Origin: Azoarcus sp031556475
Lineage (GTDB): Bacteria; Pseudomonadota; Gammaproteobacteria; Burkholderiales; Rhodocyclaceae
Length of the DNA stretch: 14,001 nt
Reading direction: 5' to 3'
Assembly: GCA_031556475.1 (NCBI GenBank)
Contig: JAVBSY010000132.1
Span: 1-14,001, forward strand
In this document: one piece after another, positions 1-6,965 of the stretch
How positions within the stretch are numbered: position 1 is the stretch's first letter
Layout: each line of letters opens with the position of its first letter
Notes under the pieces: model-generated
The model's input: only the letters and a program-made list of their open reading frames with translations
The model's database searches: none
Told to the model about the DNA's origin: nothing
Program-made: the position numbers and the translations under genes

Positions 1-1
1 T

Positions 2-151
2 CCAGAACACCGCATTGATGAAGCTCCGATTGTCTTTGGCTACACGCCCCCACTGACCAACTTGACCTGGCAGGTGCGGTTCGAGCAAGGACCAGGCTTG
101 GTCTGGAAGATCGTGGCGGCGATGAGCTGGAGGCATATGAGTGGGCGATAG
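2..151 (+). CDS. C-terminal fragment of an unrecognised protein, cut by the left edge
   Basis: An open frame enters from the left edge and gives 49 residues before a TAG at 149-151. The visible part is rich in aromatic residues (for example LTWQVRF and GLVWKIV) and ends in a basic stretch, SWRHMSGR. I do not recognise the family, and no domain can be assigned from so short a tail. It is followed by a possible terminator near 188-209, which fits a gene ending here. A minus-strand frame across the same stretch is also open in part, so coding in the plus direction is a preference and not proven. Confidence 0.35.
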   Translation, partial: PEHRIDEAPIVFGYTPPLTNLTWQVRFEQGPGLVWKIVAAMSWRHMSGR

Positions 152-187
152 TCATGGAAATGGCTATATTAGCTCAACCTCATGACG

Positions 188-209
188 ACAGCGTCTAGCC
201 TGTTTTTTT
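188..209 (+). terminator. Possible rho-independent terminator
   Basis: ACAGC at 188-192 can pair with GC(C)TGT at 198-203 if one C bulges out, closing a five-base loop, and a run of seven T follows at 203-209. A second, nested dyad lies just upstream: GTCATG at 151-156 with CATGAC at 181-186, enclosing GCTA-tat-TAGC. The stem is short and bulged, so the call rests mainly on the T run and on its place 36 bases after a stop codon. Confidence 0.35.
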
Positions 210-395
210 ACCTGTTTCCAGTTTGCTGCAACGGCGCCGGCAAACACCACCTGATGCGATACCGCAGGCATACTTTTCGGTCTAGCGGAATCGTCCATCG
301 CTTTTCGTGATAACGACCGGCAAATGCTCCCATGCATGGATGAAATTCATTCATGATCCGCGCTACCGGCAGTTGCACGGACGAACCCGTTCGGC

Positions 396-2120
396 ATGAC
401 GCACTTCTCCGTTTATTCACCTTCGCTTCACGGTCATTCCATCGTCGCTTCACCGACACCGCATATGCTCGATCACATCGACATCGACGGGAAAATGATC
501 ATGGCGGCATACCCCAAACGAATCGGCAGACCGTGGCGCGTGCTTTTGATCAACGTGCCGCATACCGCCATCGGCAGCCGCATGGCTGCCGGCGATCATC
601 TGCCGCCGCTCGGCCTCTTGGCGGTGGGCGGACCGTTGCTGGACGATGGACACCACGTCCAACTGGTGGATGCGGAACTCGGCCCGCTGTCCGTGGAGGC
701 GGTGGTGGCGCAGGCCCTGGCGTTCGCGCCGGACGCCATTCTGTTCGGCCATAGCGGCTCGAACACAGCGCACCCGACCATCGTGGCGTGGAGCCGGCAA
801 TTGCGCGCCGTGCTGCCACTTGCATGGATGATCTACGGCGGCGTCTTTCCCACTTATCATTGGCGCGAAGTGTTGGAAGAGGCGCCGCAGATCGACGTGG
901 TCGTGCGCGGCGAGGGCGAGGAAAGCACACGGCAATTGCTGGCCGCACTCAGTTCGGGGCTGCCGATTCTCGGCATCGACGGAATCGCCTACCGCCAGAG
1001 AAACATACCCACCACCACCTCCTCCGCGCCACCCATCGCCAATCTCGACGCTTACCGCGTGGGCTGGGAACTGGTCGATTTTTCCCGCTACAGCTATTAC
1101 GGCGGCCGGCGCGCGGCCGTGGTGCAGTTTTCCCGAGGCTGCCCGCATCTGTGCAATTACTGCGGACAACGCGGCTTCTGGACGCGCTGGCGTCACCGCG
1201 ACCCACGCCGCTTCGCCGCCGAAATCGCCTGGCTGCATCGTGTGCACGGTGTCGAGGTAATCAATTTCGCCGACGAATTCCCCAACGTCGCGCCCGGGGT
1301 ATGGCGGACCTTTCTCGAAGCCCTGATTGCCGAGAATCTCCCTCTCACCTTGATCGGCTCCACGCGCAGCGACAGCATCGTGCGCGACGCGGCCTGGCTG
1401 CATTTATACAAGCGCGCGGGTTTTGAGCGTCTCCTGCTCGGCATGGAAAACCCGAGCGAGGAAACGCTGGCGCTGATCCGCAAGGGCAGCACCGTATCGC
1501 AAGACCGGGAGGCGGTGCGCCTGCTGCGCGAGCACGGCATCCTGTCGCTGGCGACATGGGTGGTCGGTTTCGAGGAAGAACGAGACCGCGATCTGTGGCG
1601 CGGGCTGCGGCAATTGCTGCACCACGACCCGGACCAGATCCAGTTGATCTACGTCACCCCGCACCGCTGGACGCCGTTTTACCGCCTCGCCGCCCAGCGC
1701 CGCGTCGTTCAGCCCGACCGGCGCCTATGGGACTACAAGCACCAGGTGCTGGCGACGCGCCATATCGCCCCCTGGCGCCTTTTCCTGTGGGCCAAGACGA
1801 TAGAAGCCATCATGCAACTGCGGCCACGCGCGTTGTGGCGGATGTTGACGCTGAAAGACCGCAAGCTGCGCCACGGCGCGCGCTGGTATTACCGCGTGGG
1901 GCGCGGAGTGTGGCCTTACGAACTGTGGCAGTTCCTTTTCCGCGAACGACGGCTGAAAAACGGCCCGACGCTGGAAGCTTTCTGGGGCGCGCCACAGGAT
2001 GCGGAGGAGTATGCGCTGCGGCCGATGAGGCGGTATCCGGGAAAGCAGAACACGCCGAGGCAGAATGAAAATGCACTGAAGCCGGACGATCAAACGGACC
2101 GTCGGAAGATATCGGCGTAG
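396..2120 (+). CDS. B12-binding radical SAM protein, BchE-like (anaerobic cyclase family)
   Basis: Up to 574 residues. The N-terminal part (about residues 45-190) reads as a Rossmann-type cobalamin-binding domain, starting WRVLLINVPH and continuing PPLGLLAVGGPLL. The radical SAM core follows with the cluster motif CPHLCNYC (CxxxCxxC) after QFSRG, and a later LLGMENPSEETL segment typical of this group. The C-terminal part, rich in Trp and Arg (RALWRM, RHGARWYYRVGRGVWPYELWQF), resembles the tail of BchE, the anaerobic Mg-protoporphyrin monomethyl ester cyclase, from memory of that family. No bacteriochlorophyll gene is in view, so the substrate is unknown. The start is uncertain: ATGs at 495 and 501 fit the domain better, and GGGA at 490-493 is well spaced only for 501. 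Its last 31 bases overlap the convergent macrodomain gene. Confidence 0.85.
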   Translation: MTHFSVYSPSLHGHSIVASPTPHMLDHIDIDGKMIMAAYPKRIGRPWRVLLINVPHTAIGSRMAAGDHLPPLGLLAVGGPLLDDGHHVQLVDAELGPLSVEAVVAQALAFAPDAILFGHSGSNTAHPTIVAWSRQLRAVLPLAWMIYGGVFPTYHWREVLEEAPQIDVVVRGEGEESTRQLLAALSSGLPILGIDGIAYRQRNIPTTTSSAPPIANLDAYRVGWELVDFSRYSYYGGRRAAVVQFSRGCPHLCNYCGQRGFWTRWRHRDPRRFAAEIAWLHRVHGVEVINFADEFPNVAPGVWRTFLEALIAENLPLTLIGSTRSDSIVRDAAWLHLYKRAGFERLLLGMENPSEETLALIRKGSTVSQDREAVRLLREHGILSLATWVVGFEEERDRDLWRGLRQLLHHDPDQIQLIYVTPHRWTPFYRLAAQRRVVQPDRRLWDYKHQVLATRHIAPWRLFLWAKTIEAIMQLRPRALWRMLTLKDRKLRHGARWYYRVGRGVWPYELWQFLFRERRLKNGPTLEAFWGAPQDAEEYALRPMRRYPGKQNTPRQNENALKPDDQTDRRKISA

Positions 2121-2653
2121 ACAGCGAGATCGCCCGGCGAAAAGCAGGCGAAAACGATTTCCTCGATACCAGGAAATTCGCCCGTACCTGTACGGACGGT
2201 GGCAACGGCGATTTCCGCCGCCGGTTCGACCGGGTAGCCGTAAACGCCTGTGCTGACGCAGGGGAAAGCCAACGTCCTGATTCCGTTTGCAACGGCGATT
2301 TCGATGGAACGCCGGTAGCAGGAAGCGAGCAGCGCGGGCTCGCCTGCACCACCGCCGTGCCATATGGGGCCAACCGTGTGGATAACGAACTTGGCGGACA
2401 GGCGGTAGCCCTTGGTCAGCTTCGCATCGCCCGTCTTGCAGCCTCCAAGCTGCCGGCATTCCCGCAGCAGATCGGGGCCGGCGGCGCGGTGGATCGCGCC
2501 ATCGACACCACCCCCGCCGAAAAGCGACGAATTGGCCGCGTTGACGATGGCGTCGACGGCAAGCGTGGTGATGTCGACTCGGAGGGCGCGCAGGCGGACG
2601 CCCGATGGCGTTACTGTCACGTGCGCGGATGGATCAGGCGGCAGGTTCGTCAT
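2090..2653 (-). CDS. Macrodomain protein, MacroD/YmdB-like (O-acetyl-ADP-ribose deacetylase type)
   Basis: 187 residues that cover one whole macrodomain. Visible hallmarks are DAIVNAAN (about 34-41), GGGGVDGAIHRAAG (46-59) with the Asp of VDGAIH, GGCKTGDAKLTKGY, and the phosphate-loop-like STGVYGYP. Proteins with this pattern bind ADP-ribose and remove O-acetyl from ADP-ribose or mono-ADP-ribose from acidic protein residues. Which of these this one does cannot be told from sequence. The ATG at 2653 is chosen over a longer frame because it falls close to the family start and lies 20 bases inside the end of the upstream 96-residue gene, implying translational coupling, with GGAG ten bases upstream. 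The 3' end overlaps the convergent radical SAM gene by 31 bases. Confidence 0.9.
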   Translation of the reverse strand: MTNLPPDPSAHVTVTPSGVRLRALRVDITTLAVDAIVNAANSSLFGGGGVDGAIHRAAGPDLLRECRQLGGCKTGDAKLTKGYRLSAKFVIHTVGPIWHGGGAGEPALLASCYRRSIEIAVANGIRTLAFPCVSTGVYGYPVEPAAEIAVATVRTGTGEFPGIEEIVFACFSPGDLAVYADIFRRSV

Positions 2654-2924
2654 CGACAACGCACTCCATTTCGTCCGGTTCCAGCGCAATGAAATGAGAA
2701 CGGTAGGTTTCTTCCGCCGACCACTCCTTACGTACCCAAGGGTGACCATGCTCGTCGATTTCTTCCACAGAAAAAATCTCTCCGATCATCGATTCGACAT
2801 CCGCGCGCTCATCGGGCGGAAGTTGGTCGAACCAGTCGCCGGAAAGGCCCACCACGCGGACCCGTGTGCCCACTTCGACGACCCTGCCATGCCTGTCGAC
2901 GGGTTTGCTCGGGAAAGAGGTCAT
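2634..2924 (-). CDS. Small acidic protein of unknown function, SH3-barrel-like
   Basis: 96 residues, acidic, without signal peptide or membrane segment. The opening DRHGRVVEVGTRVRVVGLSG reads like the first strands of a small SH3/KOW-type barrel (V-x-V-G-T-x-V-R-V). It is followed by LPPDERADVESMIGEIFSVEEIDEHG and a WVRKEW segment that would supply later strands. I recall similar short hypothetical proteins in proteobacteria but know no function for them. It sits between the tyrosine phosphatase gene (63 bases upstream) and the macrodomain gene, whose start it overlaps by 20 bases, so it is probably co-translated with the latter. No good ribosome binding site precedes its ATG. Confidence 0.75.
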   Translation of the reverse strand: MTSFPSKPVDRHGRVVEVGTRVRVVGLSGDWFDQLPPDERADVESMIGEIFSVEEIDEHGHPWVRKEWSAEETYRSHFIALEPDEMECVVDDEPAA

Positions 2925-2957
2925 AGGGTGCTTGGTGCTTTGAATGGCATCGGGTGG

Positions 2958-2985
2958 CCGGCCCCCAGCCTACGGCAGCGGCCGG
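2958..2985 (-). other. GC-rich hairpin just after the phosphatase stop codon
   Basis: CCGGCC at 2958-2963 pairs with GGCCGG at 2980-2985, and the loop holds a second small dyad, GCC-tac-GGC at 2968-2976. It lies two bases past the stop codon of the phosphatase gene on the minus strand. No T run follows, so it is not a classical terminator. It could slow polymerase or protect a 3' end, or mean nothing in a GC-rich genome. Confidence 0.3.
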
Positions 2986-2987
2986 GG

Positions 2988-3314
2988 CTACGGCAAGTGG
3001 CGCGGCACCCTGGCTTGAAGCAGGCGGACGAGATCGGGGTCCATGAATTCGTACTCGTCCGGACTTTCCAGGCACACCACGCGCTTGCCGCCCAGATGAG
3101 CCTTGAACTTGGCGGAAAGCTTGGCGCGATGAACGCGCTCCATGACAAAGATAACATCGGCCCAGTGCAGCAGTTCGGGCGAGACGGGATTGTCCGCGTC
3201 GCGGTTCAGGCCGGCCGAGGCGGTTTCGATACCTGGCCGGTCGGCGAAGATCTGTTCGGCGGTAGGGCTGCGGAGCCGGTTGCGGCTGCAAATGAACAGG
3301 ACTTTATGCGCCAT
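2988..3314 (-). CDS. Small protein tyrosine phosphatase (COG4551-like, CX5R)
   Basis: 108 residues. The N-terminal VLFICSRNRLRSPTAEQIF carries the phosphate-binding loop C9-x5-R15 followed by Ser, as in low-molecular-weight protein tyrosine phosphatases. This is a compact variant of about 110 residues, shorter than the usual 150 or so. Conserved-looking downstream segments are ASAGLNRDADNPV, WADVIFVMERVHR, and SPDEYEFMDPDLV, where the Asp of PDEY could be the general acid. It would hydrolyse phosphotyrosine in the cytoplasm. It follows the rfb genes and could in principle act on a polysaccharide tyrosine kinase, as Wzb does, but no such kinase is in this window. The start codon lies inside an inverted repeat (3311-3333), with GAGA in its loop as a possible ribosome binding site. 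Confidence 0.85.
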   Translation of the reverse strand: MAHKVLFICSRNRLRSPTAEQIFADRPGIETASAGLNRDADNPVSPELLHWADVIFVMERVHRAKLSAKFKAHLGGKRVVCLESPDEYEFMDPDLVRLLQARVPRHLP

Positions 3315-3333
3315 TTATTCTCTACATAAATGG
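3311..3333 (-). promoter_or_regulatory. Perfect 8-bp inverted repeat around the phosphatase start codon
   Basis: CCATTTAT (3311-3318) and ATAAATGG (3326-3333) are exact reverse complements separated by seven bases. The ATG of the phosphatase gene (3314-3312) sits in one arm. The purine-rich stretch GTAGAGA, the likely ribosome binding site, is in the loop. As RNA this could hide the start codon; as DNA it could be an operator half-site pair. Confidence 0.4.
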
Positions 3334-3355
3334 CCGCGCCAATACGACAGAGTCG

Positions 3356-4147
3356 TTACTTTTCAGCATAGTCCAAGGAGATATCGAATACCCAGCCATT
3401 CAACTTCGGATACCCCTCCATTGTTTCGACATTCACCCAGCGCCCAACTCGCAGACCACCATCCTCGCCCACTTTTATTTCAACGCATTTCGTTTCTGCA
3501 GCGACGATTTTCACTGCTTTCCCATAAGCGATTTCTCCCACAACCTTTCCGCTCAAAGATGGAGATTTGCGCACATCGACCCTGTCTGCACCGCCTACAA
3601 CCGCCTTTTCCGGCTTACCCGCGTACTTACGGTAGCACCACTCCTCCTCCATTCCGCACTCAGCGCACGTCACTTCAATAATCAGGCTGCCTGCACCCTT
3701 TTGGCACCCCTCTATACAAACAAACACCTCTTCCCCAAGACCCCCGGCTGAAGATTCGAGGCCATCACCTACGTGCCTTCGATAAATTTCACGTGCCATG
3801 CTTTCATTGGCCGGATCGCGTGGTTGCGACTGATAGATACGGTTCGCAGGCTTTCCATCGAATACCGAGCAAGTCAGTCGGCGTCTTTCCTCCGTATCCT
3901 TGTAGCTACATTCTGCAAGGACTTCTTTTGTTTTTTCACGACGCCCCCTGTAAACGCGGATGCCTTTTTGTTCATCCACACCTTCGGAAACATATTCCAT
4001 GTGAATCAACTCTCCCGTTTTAGCCAAAAGGACTAACTGCGTTTCTTCCCATGCGGCTGCTTTCACCGCTACCGGTTGAAAGAGCAAAAGGATCAGAAAA
4101 AAGGCGATACCCATTTTCATAGCCAAACCGCTACCGGAATCACTCAT
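3356..4147 (-). CDS. Exported Cys-rich protein with C-terminal SH3-like domain
   Basis: 263 residues from the chosen ATG, which overlaps the rfbD stop as ATGA and so is probably translated by coupling. An internal ATG at 4120 would give a cleaner signal peptide, MKMGIAFFLILLLFQ, cut near VKAAA. The mature part has eight cysteines (80, 93, 144, 148, 161, 164, 171, 221), including a CAEC pair, suggesting disulfides in the periplasm. Residues about 187-256 look like a bacterial SH3 domain: RVDVRKSPSLSGKVVGEIAYGK, then RWVNV and GWVFD. Such domains often bind peptidoglycan or other envelope ligands. The middle region is not recognised. The gene looks more AT-rich than rfbD beside it, with many non-GC third positions, hinting at separate origin. 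Confidence 0.75.
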   Translation of the reverse strand: MSDSGSGLAMKMGIAFFLILLLFQPVAVKAAAWEETQLVLLAKTGELIHMEYVSEGVDEQKGIRVYRGRREKTKEVLAECSYKDTEERRRLTCSVFDGKPANRIYQSQPRDPANESMAREIYRRHVGDGLESSAGGLGEEVFVCIEGCQKGAGSLIIEVTCAECGMEEEWCYRKYAGKPEKAVVGGADRVDVRKSPSLSGKVVGEIAYGKAVKIVAAETKCVEIKVGEDGGLRVGRWVNVETMEGYPKLNGWVFDISLDYAEK

Positions 4148-5040
4148 TCCCACGCCATGTCCTCGATGCAGTGACGCAAACTCTGCCGCCAGTCGGGCAA
4201 TTCGATCCCGAAGCGGGCTTTCAGTTGCCATTGGTCGAGGCGCGAATTCGCCGGACGACGGGCAGGCGTCGGATAGTCGGCGGTGGCGATGGGTTCGACC
4301 GTGCCAACCGCCAAACGGCGGTCGGGGCGGCAGCGCCGCGCTTCATCAAAGATCGCCACAGCGAAATCGCGCCAGTGGGTCGCACCACCGCCGGCAAGAT
4401 GGAACAGCCCTGATTCAAAGCGCGCCGCGCGCCGTTCGGCCATCGCCTGCGCGGTGGCGAGCGTGGTGGCATCGGCGATGTTGCGCGCCCAGGTCGGCGC
4501 ACCGATCTGGTCCGCAACCACCCGCAGGCTTTCGCGTTCGGCGCCGAGGCGCAGCATGGTGCGGACGAAGTTGCCGCCACGCGCGGCGTACACCCAGGTA
4601 GTGCGGAAGATCAGGTGGTCGCAGCCGGCGGCGGCAATCGCCTGTTCGCCGGCAAGCTTGCTGCGGCCATAGGCGTTGAGCGGTGCGACCGGGTCGTCTT
4701 CGACATAAGGCGTGGGTTTGCTGCCGTCGAACACGTAGTCGGTGGAAAAGTGCACCAGCAACGCGTCGTGGGCGCGCGCGGCACGGGCAAGCTCGCCCAC
4801 GGCGTCGCCGTTGACGCGGGTCGCCAGCGCCTCCTCGCTTTCGGCACGGTCCACGGCGGTGTAGGCGGCGGCGTTGATGATGACATCGGGAAGGATTTCC
4901 GCTACCCGGGCGGCAAGCGTCTCGGGGCGGGAGAGGTCGCAGGCGGCGCGGTCGAGAGCGACAACCTCGCCCAGCGGCATCAAGCCACGGGCAAGCTCCC
5001 ACCCTACCTGCCCGGTGGCGCCGGTAAGCATCAGCCTCAT
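4144..5040 (-). CDS. rfbD: dTDP-4-dehydrorhamnose reductase
   Basis: 298 residues, the usual length. It is the last step of dTDP-L-rhamnose synthesis, the NAD(P)H reduction of dTDP-4-dehydro-L-rhamnose. The Rossmann dinucleotide loop GATGQVG is at 7-13, STDYVFDG at 99-106, and the catalytic YGRSK (Tyr124, Lys128) follows LNAYG as in the extended short-chain dehydrogenase family. GAGG eight bases before the ATG supports the start. It lies 24 bases after rfbC and overlaps the next gene, a secreted SH3-like protein, by ATGA. Confidence 0.96.
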   Translation of the reverse strand: MRLMLTGATGQVGWELARGLMPLGEVVALDRAACDLSRPETLAARVAEILPDVIINAAAYTAVDRAESEEALATRVNGDAVGELARAARAHDALLVHFSTDYVFDGSKPTPYVEDDPVAPLNAYGRSKLAGEQAIAAAGCDHLIFRTTWVYAARGGNFVRTMLRLGAERESLRVVADQIGAPTWARNIADATTLATAQAMAERRAARFESGLFHLAGGGATHWRDFAVAIFDEARRCRPDRRLAVGTVEPIATADYPTPARRPANSRLDQWQLKARFGIELPDWRQSLRHCIEDMAWE

Positions 5041-5064
5041 TCGTTCGGCCTCATCCGGTCAGTT

Positions 5065-5610
5065 TCATTCATAGACTTCGGCGCGAGCGAGCGGCGTGCC
5101 GTCGCGATCTTTCGCCGCAAGCAGCGGTTCGCCTTTAAGCGGCCAATCAATGCCAAGCGTCGGATCGTTCCACGCCAGGCTGCGTTCGTGCTCGGGCGCG
5201 TAGTAGTCGGTGGTCTTGTAGAGAAAATCGGCCACATCGGACAACACCAGGAAGCCGTGGGCGAATCCGGGCGGCACCCACATCTGGCGATTGTTTTCCG
5301 CCGACAACTCAACACCCACCCAGCGGCCGAAGGTGGGTGAGGCACGGCGCAGGTCGACTGCGACGTCGAACACCGCGCCAACGGTAACGCGGACGAGTTT
5401 CCCCTGCGGCTGGCGGATCTGGTAGTGCAGGCCGCGCAGCACGCCCCGTGCCGAGCGGGAGTGGTTGTCCTGCACGAATTGCGCGTCGACGCCGGTCAAG
5501 TCGCGGAATGCGCGGGCATTGAAGCTTTCCATGAAGAAACCGCGCGCGTCGCCGAACACTTTCGGTTCCAGCACCCATACGTCGGGAATTTCGGTTTGCC
5601 AGGCACGCAT
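5065..5610 (-). CDS. rfbC: dTDP-4-dehydrorhamnose 3,5-epimerase
   Basis: 181 residues, full family length. It inverts C3 and C5 of dTDP-4-dehydro-6-deoxyglucose, giving the L-rhamno intermediate used by RfbD. The RmlC cupin signature is intact: DARGFFMESFN (21-31), QDNHSRSARGVLRGLHYQ (47-64) with the catalytic-base His62, then VAVDLRR and the WVPPGFAHGFLVLS strand. The ATG at 5610 is one base after the rfbA stop, so the two are tightly coupled; the longer frame reaching 5727 would run inside rfbA and is not used. Confidence 0.96.
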   Translation of the reverse strand: MRAWQTEIPDVWVLEPKVFGDARGFFMESFNARAFRDLTGVDAQFVQDNHSRSARGVLRGLHYQIRQPQGKLVRVTVGAVFDVAVDLRRASPTFGRWVGVELSAENNRQMWVPPGFAHGFLVLSDVADFLYKTTDYYAPEHERSLAWNDPTLGIDWPLKGEPLLAAKDRDGTPLARAEVYE

Positions 5611-5611
5611 G

Positions 5612-6520
5612 TCAAAACACCTTGTCTTCGAGCAAGCGCAGCAGATACTGGCCGTAGCCGCTTTTCTCCAACGGCCGCGCCAGATCGCGCAGTTGATCGT
5701 CGCCGATCCAGCCCGCGCGCCACGCAAGCTCTTCCGGGCAGGCGATCTTCAAGCCCTGACGCTTTTCGATGGTGTGAATGAACAGGCCGGCTTCGAGCAG
5801 GCTCTCGTGCGTGCCGGTATCCAGCCACGCATGGCCGCGCCCCATCACCTGCACGTCCAGTTCGCCCCATTCGAGATAGCGGCGATTGACGTCGGTGATT
5901 TCCAGTTCGCCACGGGCACTGGGCTTGAGCCCGCGAGCGATGTCGGCCACGCGCTCGTCGTAGAAGTACAGCCCGGTGACCGCGTAGCGGCTCTTCGGCT
6001 TCGCCGGTTTTTCTTCCAGGCTGATGGCGCGGCCGGCAGCATCGAACTCGACCACGCCGTAGCGCTCCGGATCATGCACCGGATAGGCGAACACGGTGGC
6101 GCCGCGCGCGCGCGTCGCGCGCAGGTCGGAGGCGAAATCGTGGCCGTAGAACAGGTTGTCGCCAAGCACCAGCGCAGACGGCTGGCCGGCGAGAAAATCC
6201 TCGCCGATCAGAAAGGCCTGCGCCAAGCCGTCCGGGCTGGGCTGCACGGCATAGCTCAGGCGCAGCCCCCAGCGCGTGCCGTCGCCGAGCAGTTGCTCGA
6301 AGCGCGGCGTGTCCTGCGGCGTCGAGATGATGAGGATGTCGCGGATGCCCGCCAGCATCAGCGTGGTGAGCGGGTAGTAAACCATCGGCTTGTCATAGAC
6401 CGGCAGCAGTTGCTTGGACAGCGCCAGCGTGGCCGGATGCAGCCGAGTGCCGGAGCCGCCGGCGAGGATGATGCCCTTGCGGGCCGTTTCGGTCGTGGGA
6501 ATCATGGTTTTGTTCGTCAT
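5612..6520 (-). CDS. rfbA: Glucose-1-phosphate thymidylyltransferase
   Basis: 302 residues. It joins glucose-1-phosphate and dTTP to give dTDP-glucose, the first step of the pathway. The nucleotidyltransferase signature KGIILAGGSGTRLHP is at about 15-29, followed by SKQLLPVYDKPMVYYP and, further on, LVLGDNLFYGHDF (metal and nucleotide binding) and FAYPVHDPERYGVVEFD. The C-terminal GRGHAWLDTGTHESLLEA is also typical. The start is not settled: AGAGGA lies only one base before the ATG at 6520, which is too close, while the ATG at 6505 lacks a clear site; a short variable N-terminus is normal here. The gene follows an unrecognised 118-residue gene after 45 bases, and rfbB is about 2.1 kb upstream rather than adjacent. 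Confidence 0.96.
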   Translation of the reverse strand: MTNKTMIPTTETARKGIILAGGSGTRLHPATLALSKQLLPVYDKPMVYYPLTTLMLAGIRDILIISTPQDTPRFEQLLGDGTRWGLRLSYAVQPSPDGLAQAFLIGEDFLAGQPSALVLGDNLFYGHDFASDLRATRARGATVFAYPVHDPERYGVVEFDAAGRAISLEEKPAKPKSRYAVTGLYFYDERVADIARGLKPSARGELEITDVNRRYLEWGELDVQVMGRGHAWLDTGTHESLLEAGLFIHTIEKRQGLKIACPEELAWRAGWIGDDQLRDLARPLEKSGYGQYLLRLLEDKVF

Positions 6521-6565
6521 ATCCTCTGTTTGTCGCCAACCATAATGAAGTGGCTCAAAAAGAAA

Positions 6566-6922
6566 TCAAGCATCGCCAGCGAATGAATCCGGAGGCGGAA
6601 ACCCCTCCGCTTGCGCAAAGAAACGCCGGCCCGATTCATCGATGATCAACACACCGCCTCCGCCGGTTTGCACCGCGTCCATGGCGTCGCGCCACGTCGT
6701 CACCTTCTGGCGGCCCGTCAGGTCGAAAAACATGCAAGGTTCGTCCCCCCGATAAGCGCAGGCGCCTCCCCGAAATCGACCTTGAAATACGGTATCGATC
6801 CGGTGGCAAACACGTGCCATCAATTTGTCGGGCTTCTTCATCGCTTCATGTACGAAGCGATCCCGATATTCGGCACGCACGAAATGATTCGCAGCGGCGG
6901 TCAGCACGGCATGCTTTTCCAT
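6566..6922 (-). CDS. Small soluble protein of unknown function
   Basis: 118 residues from the ATG at 6922, chosen because GGGTGG lies close upstream and the longer frame overlaps the preceding gene in an unlikely composition. There is no signal peptide or membrane segment. The N-terminal half looks helical (AANHFVRAEYRDRFVHEAMKK), the middle has three cysteines (39, 55, 63), and the C-terminal half reads like alternating strands and turns (GGGGVLIIDESGRRFFAQAEGF). I do not recognise the family. It is the last of four unrecognised genes lying between rfbB and rfbA, 43 bases after an exported protein gene. Being the only one of the four without export or membrane features, it could be a cytoplasmic partner such as an immunity-type protein, but nothing in the sequence proves that. 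Confidence 0.6.
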   Translation of the reverse strand: MEKHAVLTAAANHFVRAEYRDRFVHEAMKKPDKLMARVCHRIDTVFQGRFRGGACAYRGDEPCMFFDLTGRQKVTTWRDAMDAVQTGGGGVLIIDESGRRFFAQAEGFPPPDSFAGDA

Positions 6923-6965
6923 ACCACCCGAACCATTCGAATCTGTGCCCGGGACAAACCAGCCA

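Noticed and set aside
208..459. 83-codon minus-strand frame in the gap before the radical SAM gene
   Set aside because: It is Arg-rich, has no clear ribosome site or known motif, and runs into the start region of the radical SAM gene. A small real gene cannot be fully excluded.
450..1403. 317-codon minus-strand open frame across the radical SAM gene
   Set aside because: It is opposite the cobalamin and CxxxCxxC regions and reads as a His/Arg/Gly-rich shadow.
2412..3329. 305-codon plus-strand open frame across the macrodomain and phosphatase genes
   Set aside because: The minus-strand genes carry clear catalytic motifs; this frame has none and a low-complexity look.
5465..6586. 373-codon plus-strand open frame across rfbC and rfbA
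   Set aside because: It spans two well-supported genes on the other strand and has a composition typical of antisense translation.
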